64,000 nt of DNA from Jannaschia rubra. GTDB taxonomy: Bacteria; Pseudomonadota; Alphaproteobacteria; Rhodobacterales; Rhodobacteraceae. The position numbers were made by a program, and so were the translations under genes. Position 1 is the stretch's first letter. Each line of letters begins with the position of its first letter. The notes under the pieces are model-generated. The model saw only the letters and a program-made list of their open reading frames with translations, did not search any database and was not told the origin of the DNA. The stretch is from positions 62,001 to 126,000 of the forward strand of contig NZ_CXPG01000017.1 of assembly GCF_001403735.1 (NCBI RefSeq). Reading direction: 5' to 3'. This document shows, piece after piece, positions 44,968-54,255 of this stretch.

Positions 44968-46682
44968 GTCGACAACCAGAAGGCGGCAGACCGCGGCGCG
45001 CCGACACGCGCGCCCGTCAGATGCAGCCGGTCGCCCGGCGCATCCGGAACGGTTGCGGGCGCCGCGCCCATGTTGGCGCGCAGATGCAGCGTCGCGCCGT
45101 TCAGGCGCCAGTCGACCGCGATGCAACCTTCGGGCGCGTCGAGGATCGTGCCGCACCCCGGCCCGGTCCCCGCCAGCAATGGGACGATCCGTTTCCGCCG
45201 AAGGGTCAGCAGGTCGCGCATCCGGTCGAACGCCTGCCGGCCTTCGGACGTGTCCAGTTTCGCCCAGTCGATGCGGCTCGCGCGGAAGGTGGCCGGGTCG
45301 ATCGGGTCGGGCACGTCGTCGCCGGAGTGGCTGGCGAAACCTGCGAACTCCTTTCGTCGGCCTTCGGTGACGGCACGGCCCAGGTCGCCCTCGAACCCGG
45401 CGAAGAACAGGAACGGATTGGTCTCGGCCCATTCGTCGCCCATGAAGATCATCGGGATATGCGGGGACAGCAGAAGGATCGCCTGCATTGCAGCGAGGGC
45501 ATCGGCGTTCGCCAGCGTGGTCAGCCGGTCGCCCTGCGCGCGGTTCCCCGTCTGGTCGTGGTTCTGCAAGAAGTCGATGAAGGCGGCGGGCGGCTGGTCG
45601 GACGAGTCGACCCCTTCTCCTCCCGCGCCGCCCGTGGCGAAACCATGCGCCAGCGCGCGCGCCAGAAGGCCGACCGGATCGTCGGCATAGGTGTCGTAGT
45701 ACCCTTCCGTCTCGCCTGTCAGGACGACGTGGGCCGCGTTGTGCATGTCGTCGTTCCATTCGCCGTCCATCCGGCGGCCCGCCGCGTCGGGTCTGTGCAG
45801 GTGGACGACGTTTCGGTTGTCCTCGGTCGTCAGCCAGGCGTCCGGGTGGCGGGCGCGGATTGCATGCGCCATCTCGACCAGCAACTCGGGCTCCGACGGG
45901 TCGCGGATCTGGTCGATGGCATCGAAGCGCAGCCCGTCGAAGCGGAACTCGTCCAGCCAGTAAAGGGCGTTGTCGATGAAGAACCGCCGGACCTGCGGCA
46001 TGGCATAGTCGATGGCGGCGCCCCAGGGGGTCTGGCGATCCGGGTCGAAGAAGTCGGGCGCATAGGCGTTCAGGTAATTCCCGTCCGGTCCGAAGTGGTT
46101 GTAGACCACGTCGAGCAGTACCTTGAGGCCATGCCCATGCGCTGCATCGACCAGCGCGCGCAGGTCATCGGGGGTGCCGTAGGCCGGATGCGGCGCGTAG
46201 GGCAGCACGCCGTCATAGCCCCACCCCCGGTCGCCGCCGAACTGCGCGACCGGCAGGAGTTCGATCGCCGTCACGCCCAGGCGGGCCAGATGCGGCAACC
46301 GATCGATGGCGGCGCGGTACGTGCCCTCGGATGTGAAGGTCCCGATGTGGCATTCATAGATCACCGCCGCTTCCCACGGCGTTTCCGGTGCGTCGTGGCG
46401 CCAGTCGTGATCCGACACCACGACGCGACTGGCCCCATGGACATCGCCCACCTGCGCGCGCGCGGCAGGGTCGGGCACCGTCAGGCCGTCGGGCAAGCGA
46501 AAGGCGTATGCCGCGCCGTCACCCGCTTCGGCCGTGGCGGTGAACCAGCCGTCGCCCGCCGCCTCCATCGCCAGGTCGCGCCCACCCAGCACGAGGGTCA
46601 GCGCGTCAACTCCCGGCGCCCAGAGGCGAAAGGTCGTGCGGTCGCCGTTCGTCACCGGGCCCCATGCATGCTGCGGGATCAT
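44964..46682 (-). CDS. treZ: Maltooligosyltrehalose trehalohydrolase
   Basis: A 572-residue GH13 enzyme that cuts trehalose from the end of maltooligosyltrehalose made by TreY. The N-terminal CBM48-like domain (RTTFRLWAPGVDALTLVL) is followed by the barrel: YECHIGTFTSEGTYRAAID, then GWGYDGVLPYAPHPAYG, FDGLRFDAIDQI (nucleophile, about residue 250), LTTEDNRN (acid/base, about 283) and QNHDQTGNR (about 373). The EGTYRAAID and GYDGV-PYAPHPAYG stretches set it apart from GlgB. The start ATG overlaps the glgX stop by 4 bases, and its own stop overlaps malQ. Confidence 0.94.
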   Translation of the reverse strand: MIPQHAWGPVTNGDRTTFRLWAPGVDALTLVLGGRDLAMEAAGDGWFTATAEAGDGAAYAFRLPDGLTVPDPAARAQVGDVHGASRVVVSDHDWRHDAPETPWEAAVIYECHIGTFTSEGTYRAAIDRLPHLARLGVTAIELLPVAQFGGDRGWGYDGVLPYAPHPAYGTPDDLRALVDAAHGHGLKVLLDVVYNHFGPDGNYLNAYAPDFFDPDRQTPWGAAIDYAMPQVRRFFIDNALYWLDEFRFDGLRFDAIDQIRDPSEPELLVEMAHAIRARHPDAWLTTEDNRNVVHLHRPDAAGRRMDGEWNDDMHNAAHVVLTGETEGYYDTYADDPVGLLARALAHGFATGGAGGEGVDSSDQPPAAFIDFLQNHDQTGNRAQGDRLTTLANADALAAMQAILLLSPHIPMIFMGDEWAETNPFLFFAGFEGDLGRAVTEGRRKEFAGFASHSGDDVPDPIDPATFRASRIDWAKLDTSEGRQAFDRMRDLLTLRRKRIVPLLAGTGPGCGTILDAPEGCIAVDWRLNGATLHLRANMGAAPATVPDAPGDRLHLTGARVGAPRSAAFWLST

Positions 46683-48787
46683 TCATCCCCTCCTGCGGAT
46701 TTTTCGGAGCGGACGGGACCGGGGGTGTCAGCTTCCAGCAGGATCAGGCTGCGCGAGCGCAGGGTGATCTCGCCTTCGACGTCTGCCGGTCGGTTCGGAG
46801 TTACGTCCGTCGTCTCGGTGTCGACCAGCCGGTGCCAGCGCCCGGGCGGCAGGGCATAGCTCGCTTCCTCCTCACCGGCGTTGAAGGCGAGAAACAGCGC
46901 CCGGTCCGCATCGCCCTGAAGCAAAAGGGCCATGAGGCGACGATCGGGGTCTTCCCAGTTGCCCGCGTCCATCGCGCTACCATCGCGGCGCCGCCAAGTG
47001 GCGAACCGTCCTTCGGGGTTGTGCGCTTCGGCATGCAGGAACCGCTCCGACGTCAACAGGGGGCGGCTGTTGCGCAGGGCGATCAGGTCCGCCACGAAGG
47101 CGACGAAGGGGTCGTCCAGGCGCGACCAGTCGAGCCAGTTCATCTCGCCCGGCTGACAATAGGTGTTGTTGTTGCCGCCCTGGCTGCGTCCGTGTTCGTC
47201 GCCCATCAGGATCATGGGCGTGCCTTGGCTGAGCAGCAGCGTCGCCATCAGGTTGCGTCGCTGACGGTCGCGCAGCGCCAGGATGTCGGGGTCGTCGGTC
47301 GGCCCTTCGACGCCGTGGTTCCAGCTGACGTTGTGATCGTGGCCGTCGTTGTTGTCCTCGCCGTTGGCTTCGTTGTGCTTGTCGTTGTAGGCCACCAGAT
47401 CGGCCAGGGTGAACCCGTCGTGCGCGGTGATGAAGTTGATGCTGGCCCACGGGCGGCGGCCCCGATGCTCGAAGGTCGAGGCGCTGGCCATCAGGCGGTC
47501 GGCGACTGCGGGGGCCATGCCCTCGTCACCCTTCCAGAACGCCCGGACGGTATCGCGGTAGGTGTCGTTCCATTCGGCCCAGCCTGGGGGAAAGTTGCCC
47601 ATCTGATAGCCGTCGTTGCCGGTGTCCCACGGCTCCGCGATCATCTTCACGCGCGACAGGACAGGGTCCTGCAGGACGGCATCGAAGAACGGTGCATGGG
47701 GGTCGAAGGTATCGCGCCGCCGCCCAAGGGTGGAGGCGAGATCGAAACGGAAGCCGTCGACATGGCAGTTCTCGACCCAGTAGCGCAGGGAATCCATCAC
47801 CATCTGCAGGACGCGCCGGTTATCCACGTCCAGCGTATTCCCGGTGCCGGTCGTGTCGTAGTAGTACCGCTTGTCGTCGCCCAGCAGGTAATAGCTGGCG
47901 TTGTCGATTCCCCGGAACGACAGGGTGGGCCCCATCTGGTTGCCCTCCGCCGTGTGGTTGTAGACCACGTCGAGGATCACCTCGATCCCCGCATCGTGCA
48001 GCCGCCGCACCATGACCCGGAACTCGTCCAGCGCCGCGTGGCTGACGAGATAGCGTGTCGCCGGGGCGAAGAACCCCATCGTATTGTAGCCCCACCAGTT
48101 GACCAGCCCCCGGTCGAGCAGGTGTCGGTCGTCGGGGAAAGCGTGGATCGGCAGAAGCTCGATCGCCGTGACGCCAAGACGCTTCAGATGTTCGATGGTG
48201 CCCGGCTGTGCCAGCCCCTCGAAGGTGCCGCGTCGCGGCTCGTCGATGTGGTCGGCGCCCAGCGTCATGCCGGCCACATGGGCCTCGTAGATGACGGTCT
48301 TGGACCAATGCGTCTGGGGCCGGACGTCCTCGCCCCAGGAAGACGCATCGGGCGTGACGACGCATTTGGGCATCACGAAGGCGCTGTCCCGGCGGTCGAA
48401 GCTCAGGTCCGCCTTGCGGGAGCCGACCTTGTAGCCGAACAGGCTGTCGTGCCAGCGCAGCTCTCCGGCATGGGCACGCGCGTAGGGGTCGAGGAGAAGC
48501 TTGTTGGGGTTGAACCGATGGCCCGCCTCGGGCGCGTAGGGGCCGTGTACGCGGTAGCCATAGAACGCGCCTGGCCGGACGTCGGGCAGATATCCGTGCC
48601 AGACCTGATGGGTGTATTCCGGCAGGGGAATGCGGGCGATCTCACGTCGTCCGGTTTCGTTGAACAGGCAAAGCTCGACCTTTTCGGCATGGGCCGAGAA
48701 CAGGGCGAAGTTGGTTCCGGCCCCGTCCCAGGTCGCACCGAGGCGGGCGCCTGAGCCGGGTTCCAGACGGTAGTCCGAGAATGGCAT
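46679..48787 (-). CDS. glgX: Glycogen debranching enzyme GlgX
   Basis: A 702-residue GH13 isoamylase-type enzyme that hydrolyses alpha-1,6 branches, preferably short ones left after phosphorylase or similar trimming. It opens with GSGARLGATWDGAGTNFALF, followed by an N-terminal CBM48 domain. Barrel motifs: LDVVYNHTAEGNQMGPTLSF, DGFRFDLASTLGR (about residue 347), MIAEPWDTGNDGYQMGNFPP (about 384) and FITAHDGFTLADLVAY (about 451). The C-terminal beta domain is complete. It is 12 bases after glgB, the only gap in the operon that is not an overlap. In this operon it would supply linear chains to TreY. Confidence 0.94.
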   Translation of the reverse strand: MPFSDYRLEPGSGARLGATWDGAGTNFALFSAHAEKVELCLFNETGRREIARIPLPEYTHQVWHGYLPDVRPGAFYGYRVHGPYAPEAGHRFNPNKLLLDPYARAHAGELRWHDSLFGYKVGSRKADLSFDRRDSAFVMPKCVVTPDASSWGEDVRPQTHWSKTVIYEAHVAGMTLGADHIDEPRRGTFEGLAQPGTIEHLKRLGVTAIELLPIHAFPDDRHLLDRGLVNWWGYNTMGFFAPATRYLVSHAALDEFRVMVRRLHDAGIEVILDVVYNHTAEGNQMGPTLSFRGIDNASYYLLGDDKRYYYDTTGTGNTLDVDNRRVLQMVMDSLRYWVENCHVDGFRFDLASTLGRRRDTFDPHAPFFDAVLQDPVLSRVKMIAEPWDTGNDGYQMGNFPPGWAEWNDTYRDTVRAFWKGDEGMAPAVADRLMASASTFEHRGRRPWASINFITAHDGFTLADLVAYNDKHNEANGEDNNDGHDHNVSWNHGVEGPTDDPDILALRDRQRRNLMATLLLSQGTPMILMGDEHGRSQGGNNNTYCQPGEMNWLDWSRLDDPFVAFVADLIALRNSRPLLTSERFLHAEAHNPEGRFATWRRRDGSAMDAGNWEDPDRRLMALLLQGDADRALFLAFNAGEEEASYALPPGRWHRLVDTETTDVTPNRPADVEGEITLRSRSLILLEADTPGPVRSEKSAGGDE

Positions 48788-48799
48788 GATCTATCCGTT

Positions 48800-50977
48800 T
48801 CAGATGTCTGGCGTCAGGATCAGGGTTGCAAGCGGGGGCAGTGCCAACCCGGCCGAGACCGGCTGGCCGTGCCATCCCTGTCCGTCCGCGGTGATGAACC
48901 CACCGTTACCCGATCCGGTTCCGCCGTATTCGATGGCGTCGGAATTGAAGATCTCGCGCCAGGGCCCGTGCGACGGAAGGCCCACGCGGAAGTTGTCGCG
49001 CTGCACCGGCGCCATGTTGCAGATCACCGCGACCGGGGGCGCATCGTTCGCCAGCCGCAGAAAGCTGAAGACGTTGTTTTCCGCGTCGCCGCCGTCGATC
49101 CAGCGGAATCCCTCCGGGTCGCAGTCCAGCGCATGCAGCGCAGGATGGCTGCGATAGACACCGTTCAAATCCCGCACCAGCCGCTGGATGCCGGCGTGGC
49201 GTGAGTCATCGAGAAGGTGCCAGTCAAGGCTGCGGTCGTGGTTCCATTCCCGGTCCTGGGCGAACTCCGAGCCCATGAACAGAAGCTTCTTGCCTGGATG
49301 CGTCCACATCCAGCCCAGATACGCCCGGAGGTTCGCGAACCGCTGCCAGTCGTCACCGGGCATCTTGCCAAGCAGGGACCCCTTGCCGTGAACGACCTCA
49401 TCGTGGCTGATCGGCAGGACGAAGTTCTCGGAAAAGGCGTAGTGCAGACCAAAGGTCATCTTGTCGTGATGCCAGCGGCGGTTGATCGGATCTTCGGCAA
49501 TGTACTCGAGCGTGTCGTGCATCCAGCCCATGTTCCACTTGAAATCGAAGCCCAACCCGTCCTCGTCCACCGGACGCGACACGCCGGGAAAGGCGGTGGA
49601 CTCCTCCGCGATGGTCATGCCACCCGTGCGTTGGGCGACCTGGACGTTCGCGTCGCGCAGGAAATCGATGGCGTCCAGGTTCTCGCGCCCGCCGTGGCGG
49701 TTCGGGATCCATTCGCCCGGCTCGCGCGAGTAGTCGAGGTAGAGCATGGAGGCCACAGCATCCACCCGCAGGGCATCGACGTGACATTCGTTCAACCAGT
49801 AGAGCGCCGAGGCCCGAAGGAAGTTCGAAACCTCATTGCGGCCGAAGTTGTAGATCAGCGTGTTCCAGTCCTTGTGGAAGCCGAGGCGCGGATCGTCGTG
49901 CTCATAAAGCGCGGTGCCGTCGAACCGGGCGAGACCGTGTTCGTCGGACGGAAAATGCGCCGGCACCCAGTCCATGATGACGCCGATGCCGGCGCCGTGC
50001 AGATGGTCGATCATCCCGGCGAAGTCCTGCGGGCTGCCGAAGCGGGAGGTGGGGGCGAACATGCCGATGGGCTGATACCCCCAGGACGGGGCATAGGGGT
50101 GTTCCGACAGCGGCAGGAACTCGACGTGGGTGAACCCCATGTCGTTGACGTAATCCGCCAGCAGCGGGGCGACCTCGGCATAGGACAGGACGGTGTCGCC
50201 ATCGCCGCGGCGCCACGACCCCAGATGCACCTCGTAGATCGAGATGGGCTCGCTCTGCGGGTTTCCTTTGGGCCGGTCGCGCCAATCGCCGTCGGTCCAG
50301 TCGTAGCGGATCGGTCCGTCGACGATCGAGGCGGTGTCGGGGGCGCTCTCCTGCCGAAAGGACAGCGGGTCGGCCTTGAGCGGCAGGACGGCTCCCGACG
50401 CGCCGACGATCTCGTACTTGTAGACTTCGCCGCGGGACAGGCCGGGCACGAACAACTCCCACAGGCCCGCGCCGAGACGGCGACGCAGCGGGTGCCGGCG
50501 ACCGTCCCAGGCGTTGAAATGGCCGACCACGCTGACGCGCCGGGCATTTGGCGCCCAGACCGCGAAGGCAGTGCCCTGCACGCCCTCATGCGTCATCGGA
50601 TGCGCGCCAAGACGGGTCCAAAGCTCTTCGTGACGTCCTTCGGCGATCAGGTATTCGTCCGTCTCGCCGAGCACGGGGCCGAAACGATAAGGGTCGTCGC
50701 GGTCCCATTCATGGTCGCCCGCGCGGCAATGCAGGCGATAGGGAAACGGCTTCTTGCGACGCTTGAACGTTGTGTGAAACACGCCCTCGGGATGGATGCG
50801 CTCCATCTCGGCCAGCGGCTTCCCGGCCTCGTCCGTCACCGTCACCTCGCCCGCATCCGGGGCAAAAACGGTCAGACCGATCGCGGCGCCGTCCATATGC
50901 ATGCCGAGCACGGCAAATGGATCGGACAGGCGACCGCGGACGATGGCCTCGCAGGTTTGAGTGTCGGGTCGGGTCAT
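48800..50977 (-). CDS. glgB: 1,4-alpha-glucan branching enzyme
   Basis: A 725-residue GH13 branching enzyme that makes alpha-1,6 links. N-terminal CBM48 domains (residues 20-215) include [12 protein letters not shown] and [21 protein letters not shown]. Barrel motifs: [34 protein letters not shown] (nucleophile, about residue 404), [14 protein letters not shown] (about 457) and [14 protein letters not shown] (about 525). It ends with a short C-terminal beta domain, [11 protein letters not shown]. The ATG at 50977 overlaps the treS stop by 4 bases; an upstream ATG lies inside treS. Length is the usual 725-730, so it is complete. Confidence 0.95.
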   Translation of the reverse strand: MTRPDTQTCEAIVRGRLSDPFAVLGMHMDGAAIGLTVFAPDAGEVTVTDEAGKPLAEMERIHPEGVFHTTFKRRKKPFPYRLHCRAGDHEWDRDDPYRFGPVLGETDEYLIAEGRHEELWTRLGAHPMTHEGVQGTAFAVWAPNARRVSVVGHFNAWDGRRHPLRRRLGAGLWELFVPGLSRGEVYKYEIVGASGAVLPLKADPLSFRQESAPDTASIVDGPIRYDWTDGDWRDRPKGNPQSEPISIYEVHLGSWRRGDGDTVLSYAEVAPLLADYVNDMGFTHVEFLPLSEHPYAPSWGYQPIGMFAPTSRFGSPQDFAGMIDHLHGAGIGVIMDWVPAHFPSDEHGLARFDGTALYEHDDPRLGFHKDWNTLIYNFGRNEVSNFLRASALYWLNECHVDALRVDAVASMLYLDYSREPGEWIPNRHGGRENLDAIDFLRDANVQVAQRTGGMTIAEESTAFPGVSRPVDEDGLGFDFKWNMGWMHDTLEYIAEDPINRRWHHDKMTFGLHYAFSENFVLPISHDEVVHGKGSLLGKMPGDDWQRFANLRAYLGWMWTHPGKKLLFMGSEFAQDREWNHDRSLDWHLLDDSRHAGIQRLVRDLNGVYRSHPALHALDCDPEGFRWIDGGDAENNVFSFLRLANDAPPVAVICNMAPVQRDNFRVGLPSHGPWREIFNSDAIEYGGTGSGNGGFITADGQGWHGQPVSAGLALPPLATLILTPDI

Positions 50978-53900
50978 TCGGCATCCCCCAGGACATGCAG
51001 CATTCCGCGCAGCGGCACGTCGATCCATGCGGGGCGGAAATCCAGTTCGTATTCGACCTCATACGCACATTTATGCAGCAGATAGAGGTCCAGCAGCGCG
51101 TCTTCGAAGGCACGGTCGGTCGGGCGGATCGGCGCCCCATCGGTCGTATCGCGCCACGCGTCGAGGAACGCGCCCGAGGTCGCCATCCGCCAGTCGCGGA
51201 CGCGGGACATCGCGCGGTCGCGGTCGGCCCCGGCCTCAAGCCGCCGGTCGAGCGCGGTCCAGAGGGCATAGTCGAAGCTGCGGAGCATTCCCGCCACGTC
51301 ACGAAGGGCCGACGACTTGGCCTGACGATCGGCCAGGCTGCGAAGCGGCTCCCCTTCGAAGTCGATGATCGCGAGGTCGTTCTGCGCCACCAGAACCTGA
51401 CCCAGATGATAGTCACCGTGAATACGGCTCGCCGCACCCGATGGTGTCATGTCACCCACGCGGTCGATCCGTGCCAGGATGTCGTCCCGCCGGTTCAACA
51501 CGTCGCGCACAAGGTCGCCGGCCTCGTCCGTCAGGTCAGTGCCCGCCAGCCGATCGAGCGCGCGGTTCACGTCGCTTCGGCAATCCGCAATCAGGGTGCG
51601 AAGGCGGTCCTCGTCCATCGGCTCGGTCCCGAAGGCCCCGTCGCCCGACGCGAGCGCCAGGTGCATCTGCCCCGTCCGCTGGCCCAGCAGGGTGCCGAGG
51701 TCGATGGCCCCGAGTTGCAAGGGCCGGTCGCTTTCCGCGTCCGATCCGACTTCGCGGGCCTCCATCTCGCGGTCCAGGCCCTCGGTCACGAACGCCCAGG
51801 CGTCGCCCTGGTTCGAGACGTATTCCGACGCGGCGGCCAGCACCGTCTCGGTTCCGTCCTCGGCGATCCATCGGATCGTGCCGAGCAGCCGCGGCGTGCC
51901 GTCGAAGTCGGTCTCCTCGGTCAGGAAGCGGCCCACCTCGATGTCGGGCTGCACGCCCTCGCTGACGCGCCGGTAGAGCTTCAGGATCACCTTGTCCGAA
52001 AACGCGATGGAGGCGTTGGATTGCTCCGCTCCCAGCAGGCGCGGCTCCACGTCCGCAAGACCCTCGATCTGGCTGCCTTCGAACACGATCCGGCCGCCAT
52101 TGCCCGCGACTTCGGCGCCCGAACGCATGGCGTCAATCAGGGCCCGTGCCATTTCCTCGTCGGAGGCCCCATCGATCAGGGCACCGACCCGGTTCTGACG
52201 GCGCAGCTTGCCCAAAGTCGCCGGCAGACGGGGCGACAGCGTCAGCGCGCCTTCGTCCCAGACCGCCGACAGCGGCAGGAAGTAGCTCTGCGTCTCGCCG
52301 CCCGTCTCGACCTCGGCCACCGACAGCAGGTGCTGCCCGTTGCCCAGCTCGCCCAACTGCCGCATCCGGACCTTGGTCACGCCGGCTTCCTTGCCGGCGA
52401 ACCACCGTTGCAGCATTAGATAGCGCGGCAGGGTCTCGGCCTCGAATTGCCGGCCCTCCCGGCCCGACAGGGCGGTGGACAAACGGCCGTCGCGGGTCGT
52501 GATCGTCAGAAAATCCGGCAGGACCGCCGTCGCCGGCGTGTGCCATGCGGGCGCGTCCTCCTCATCCGCCAGGACGAACCAGAAGAATCCATAGGCCGGT
52601 AGCGTCAGCATGTAGGGAAGCTCCCCCACCGGGGGAAATGGCGACTGGCCGACGAGTTCCACGGGCACGCGTCCCCTCCAGCGGCTCAGGTCGATCTCGA
52701 CCGCCTGCGGGGCGCGCGACAGGTTGGCCACGCACAGCACGGCGCCGTCGGCCGGATCCCCCGCCTCGACGTCCTTGCTGCGGCGGACATAGGCCAGCAC
52801 CTTGCGGTTCGCCGGATAGAGCAGGTCGATCTCGCCTCGCCCGAAGACGTCGTGCTTCTTGCGGACCGTCACCATCCTGCGCATCCAGTTGAGGAACGAC
52901 GACGGCGAGGCGGCCTGCGCCTCGACGTTCACGCCCTCGTAGCCATAGACCGGGTCCTGAATCGTGGGCAGGTACAGGCGCTGTGGGTCTGCGCGGCTGA
53001 AGCCCGCGTTGCGGTCGGCGGACCACTGCATCGGGGTACGGACCCCGTCGCGGTCGCCGAGGTAGATGTTGTCGCCCATCCCGATCTCGTCGCCGTAGTA
53101 CATTATCGGCGTGCCCGGCATCGACAGCAGCATGGAATTCAGAAGCTCGATCTTGCGGCGGTCGTTCTGCATCAGGGGGGCAAGACGCCGGCGGATCCCC
53201 ATGTTGATGCGCGCCCGCTTGTCGGAGGCATATGTCTCCCACAGGTAGTCCCGTTCCCGGTCCGTGACCATTTCAAGCGTCAGCTCGTCATGGTTGCGAA
53301 GGAAGATGCCCCACTGGCAATCCTCGGGGATCTCGGGTGTCTGGCGGATGATGTCGGTGATCGCGTGCCGATCCTCCTGCGCTACGGCCATGTACATCCG
53401 CGGCATCAGGGGGAAGTGGAACCCCATGTGACATTCGTCGCCATCCCCGAAATAAGGGCGGGTGTCCTCGGGCCACTGGTTCGCCTCGGCCAGCAGCATC
53501 CGGCCTTCGTAGTGTGCGTCGAGATCGCGCCTGATAGCCTTCAGGACGTCGTGCGTCTCGGGCAGATTCTCATTGTTGGTGCCGTCGCGTTCGACGAGAT
53601 AGGGGATCGCGTCGAGCCGAAGGCCGTCCACCCCCATGTCGAGCCAGAAGTGCATGACATCCAGGACCGCGTCGATGACTTCCGGATTGTCGAAGTTCAG
53701 GTCGGGCTGGTGATCGAAGAAGCGGTGCCAGTAGAATTGTTCCGCCACCGGATCCCACGACCAGTTGCTGTCATGCGTATCGTTGAAGATCACGCGGGTC
53801 GTGTCCATCCACTGCGTGGGGTCGTCCGACCAGACGTAGAAGTCCCGCTCCGGGCTGCCCTTGGGCGCGCGGCGGGCACGCTGGAACCACTCGTGCTGGT

Positions 53901-54255
53901 CGCTGGTGTGGTTGATGACGAGTTCGGTTATGACCTTCAGGCCGCGGCGGTGGGCCTCGTCCACGAAGTTCTGAAAATCTTCCATGTCGCCGTACTGCGG
54001 GTTCACCGCCTTGAATTCGGCGATGTCATAGCCATCGTCGCGCAGCGGCGAAGGATAGAAAGGCAGGATCCAGATCGCGGTCGCGCCGAGCGACTGGATG
54101 TGGTCGAGACGCTGCATCAGGCCCTTGAAGTCGCCGATGCCGTCGTTGTCGGAATCCTGGAATGCCTTGACATGGCATTGATAGATCACGGCGTCCTTGA
54201 ACCAGTCGGGGCGGTCTGCGGGATCTGCGGCGATTTCCTTGGAAGGGGCGTTCAT
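50974..54255 (-). CDS. treS: Trehalose synthase-maltokinase fusion
   Basis: A 1093-residue two-function protein. Residues 1-560 are the GH13 trehalose synthase (maltose glucosyl isomerase): [29 protein letters not shown] (nucleophile, about 213), [14 protein letters not shown] (about 255) and [16 protein letters not shown] (about 320). The C-terminal part, from about 640, is maltokinase (Pep2/Mak), with an aminoglycoside-phosphotransferase-like catalytic loop [12 protein letters not shown] (about 946) and metal-binding [12 protein letters not shown]. One polypeptide would turn trehalose into maltose and then maltose-1-phosphate, the GlgE substrate. The ATG at 54255 overlaps the glgE stop by 4 bases. 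TreS-Mak fusions are known in other bacteria. Confidence 0.93.
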   Translation of the reverse strand: MNAPSKEIAADPADRPDWFKDAVIYQCHVKAFQDSDNDGIGDFKGLMQRLDHIQSLGATAIWILPFYPSPLRDDGYDIAEFKAVNPQYGDMEDFQNFVDEAHRRGLKVITELVINHTSDQHEWFQRARRAPKGSPERDFYVWSDDPTQWMDTTRVIFNDTHDSNWSWDPVAEQFYWHRFFDHQPDLNFDNPEVIDAVLDVMHFWLDMGVDGLRLDAIPYLVERDGTNNENLPETHDVLKAIRRDLDAHYEGRMLLAEANQWPEDTRPYFGDGDECHMGFHFPLMPRMYMAVAQEDRHAITDIIRQTPEIPEDCQWGIFLRNHDELTLEMVTDRERDYLWETYASDKRARINMGIRRRLAPLMQNDRRKIELLNSMLLSMPGTPIMYYGDEIGMGDNIYLGDRDGVRTPMQWSADRNAGFSRADPQRLYLPTIQDPVYGYEGVNVEAQAASPSSFLNWMRRMVTVRKKHDVFGRGEIDLLYPANRKVLAYVRRSKDVEAGDPADGAVLCVANLSRAPQAVEIDLSRWRGRVPVELVGQSPFPPVGELPYMLTLPAYGFFWFVLADEEDAPAWHTPATAVLPDFLTITTRDGRLSTALSGREGRQFEAETLPRYLMLQRWFAGKEAGVTKVRMRQLGELGNGQHLLSVAEVETGGETQSYFLPLSAVWDEGALTLSPRLPATLGKLRRQNRVGALIDGASDEEMARALIDAMRSGAEVAGNGGRIVFEGSQIEGLADVEPRLLGAEQSNASIAFSDKVILKLYRRVSEGVQPDIEVGRFLTEETDFDGTPRLLGTIRWIAEDGTETVLAAASEYVSNQGDAWAFVTEGLDREMEAREVGSDAESDRPLQLGAIDLGTLLGQRTGQMHLALASGDGAFGTEPMDEDRLRTLIADCRSDVNRALDRLAGTDLTDEAGDLVRDVLNRRDDILARIDRVGDMTPSGAASRIHGDYHLGQVLVAQNDLAIIDFEGEPLRSLADRQAKSSALRDVAGMLRSFDYALWTALDRRLEAGADRDRAMSRVRDWRMATSGAFLDAWRDTTDGAPIRPTDRAFEDALLDLYLLHKCAYEVEYELDFRPAWIDVPLRGMLHVLGDAE

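Noticed and set aside
43339..45690. A 783-codon plus-strand open frame opposite malQ and treZ
   Set aside because: Opposite two well-supported genes, with no motif of its own; similar shadows occur opposite glgX, glgB and treS.
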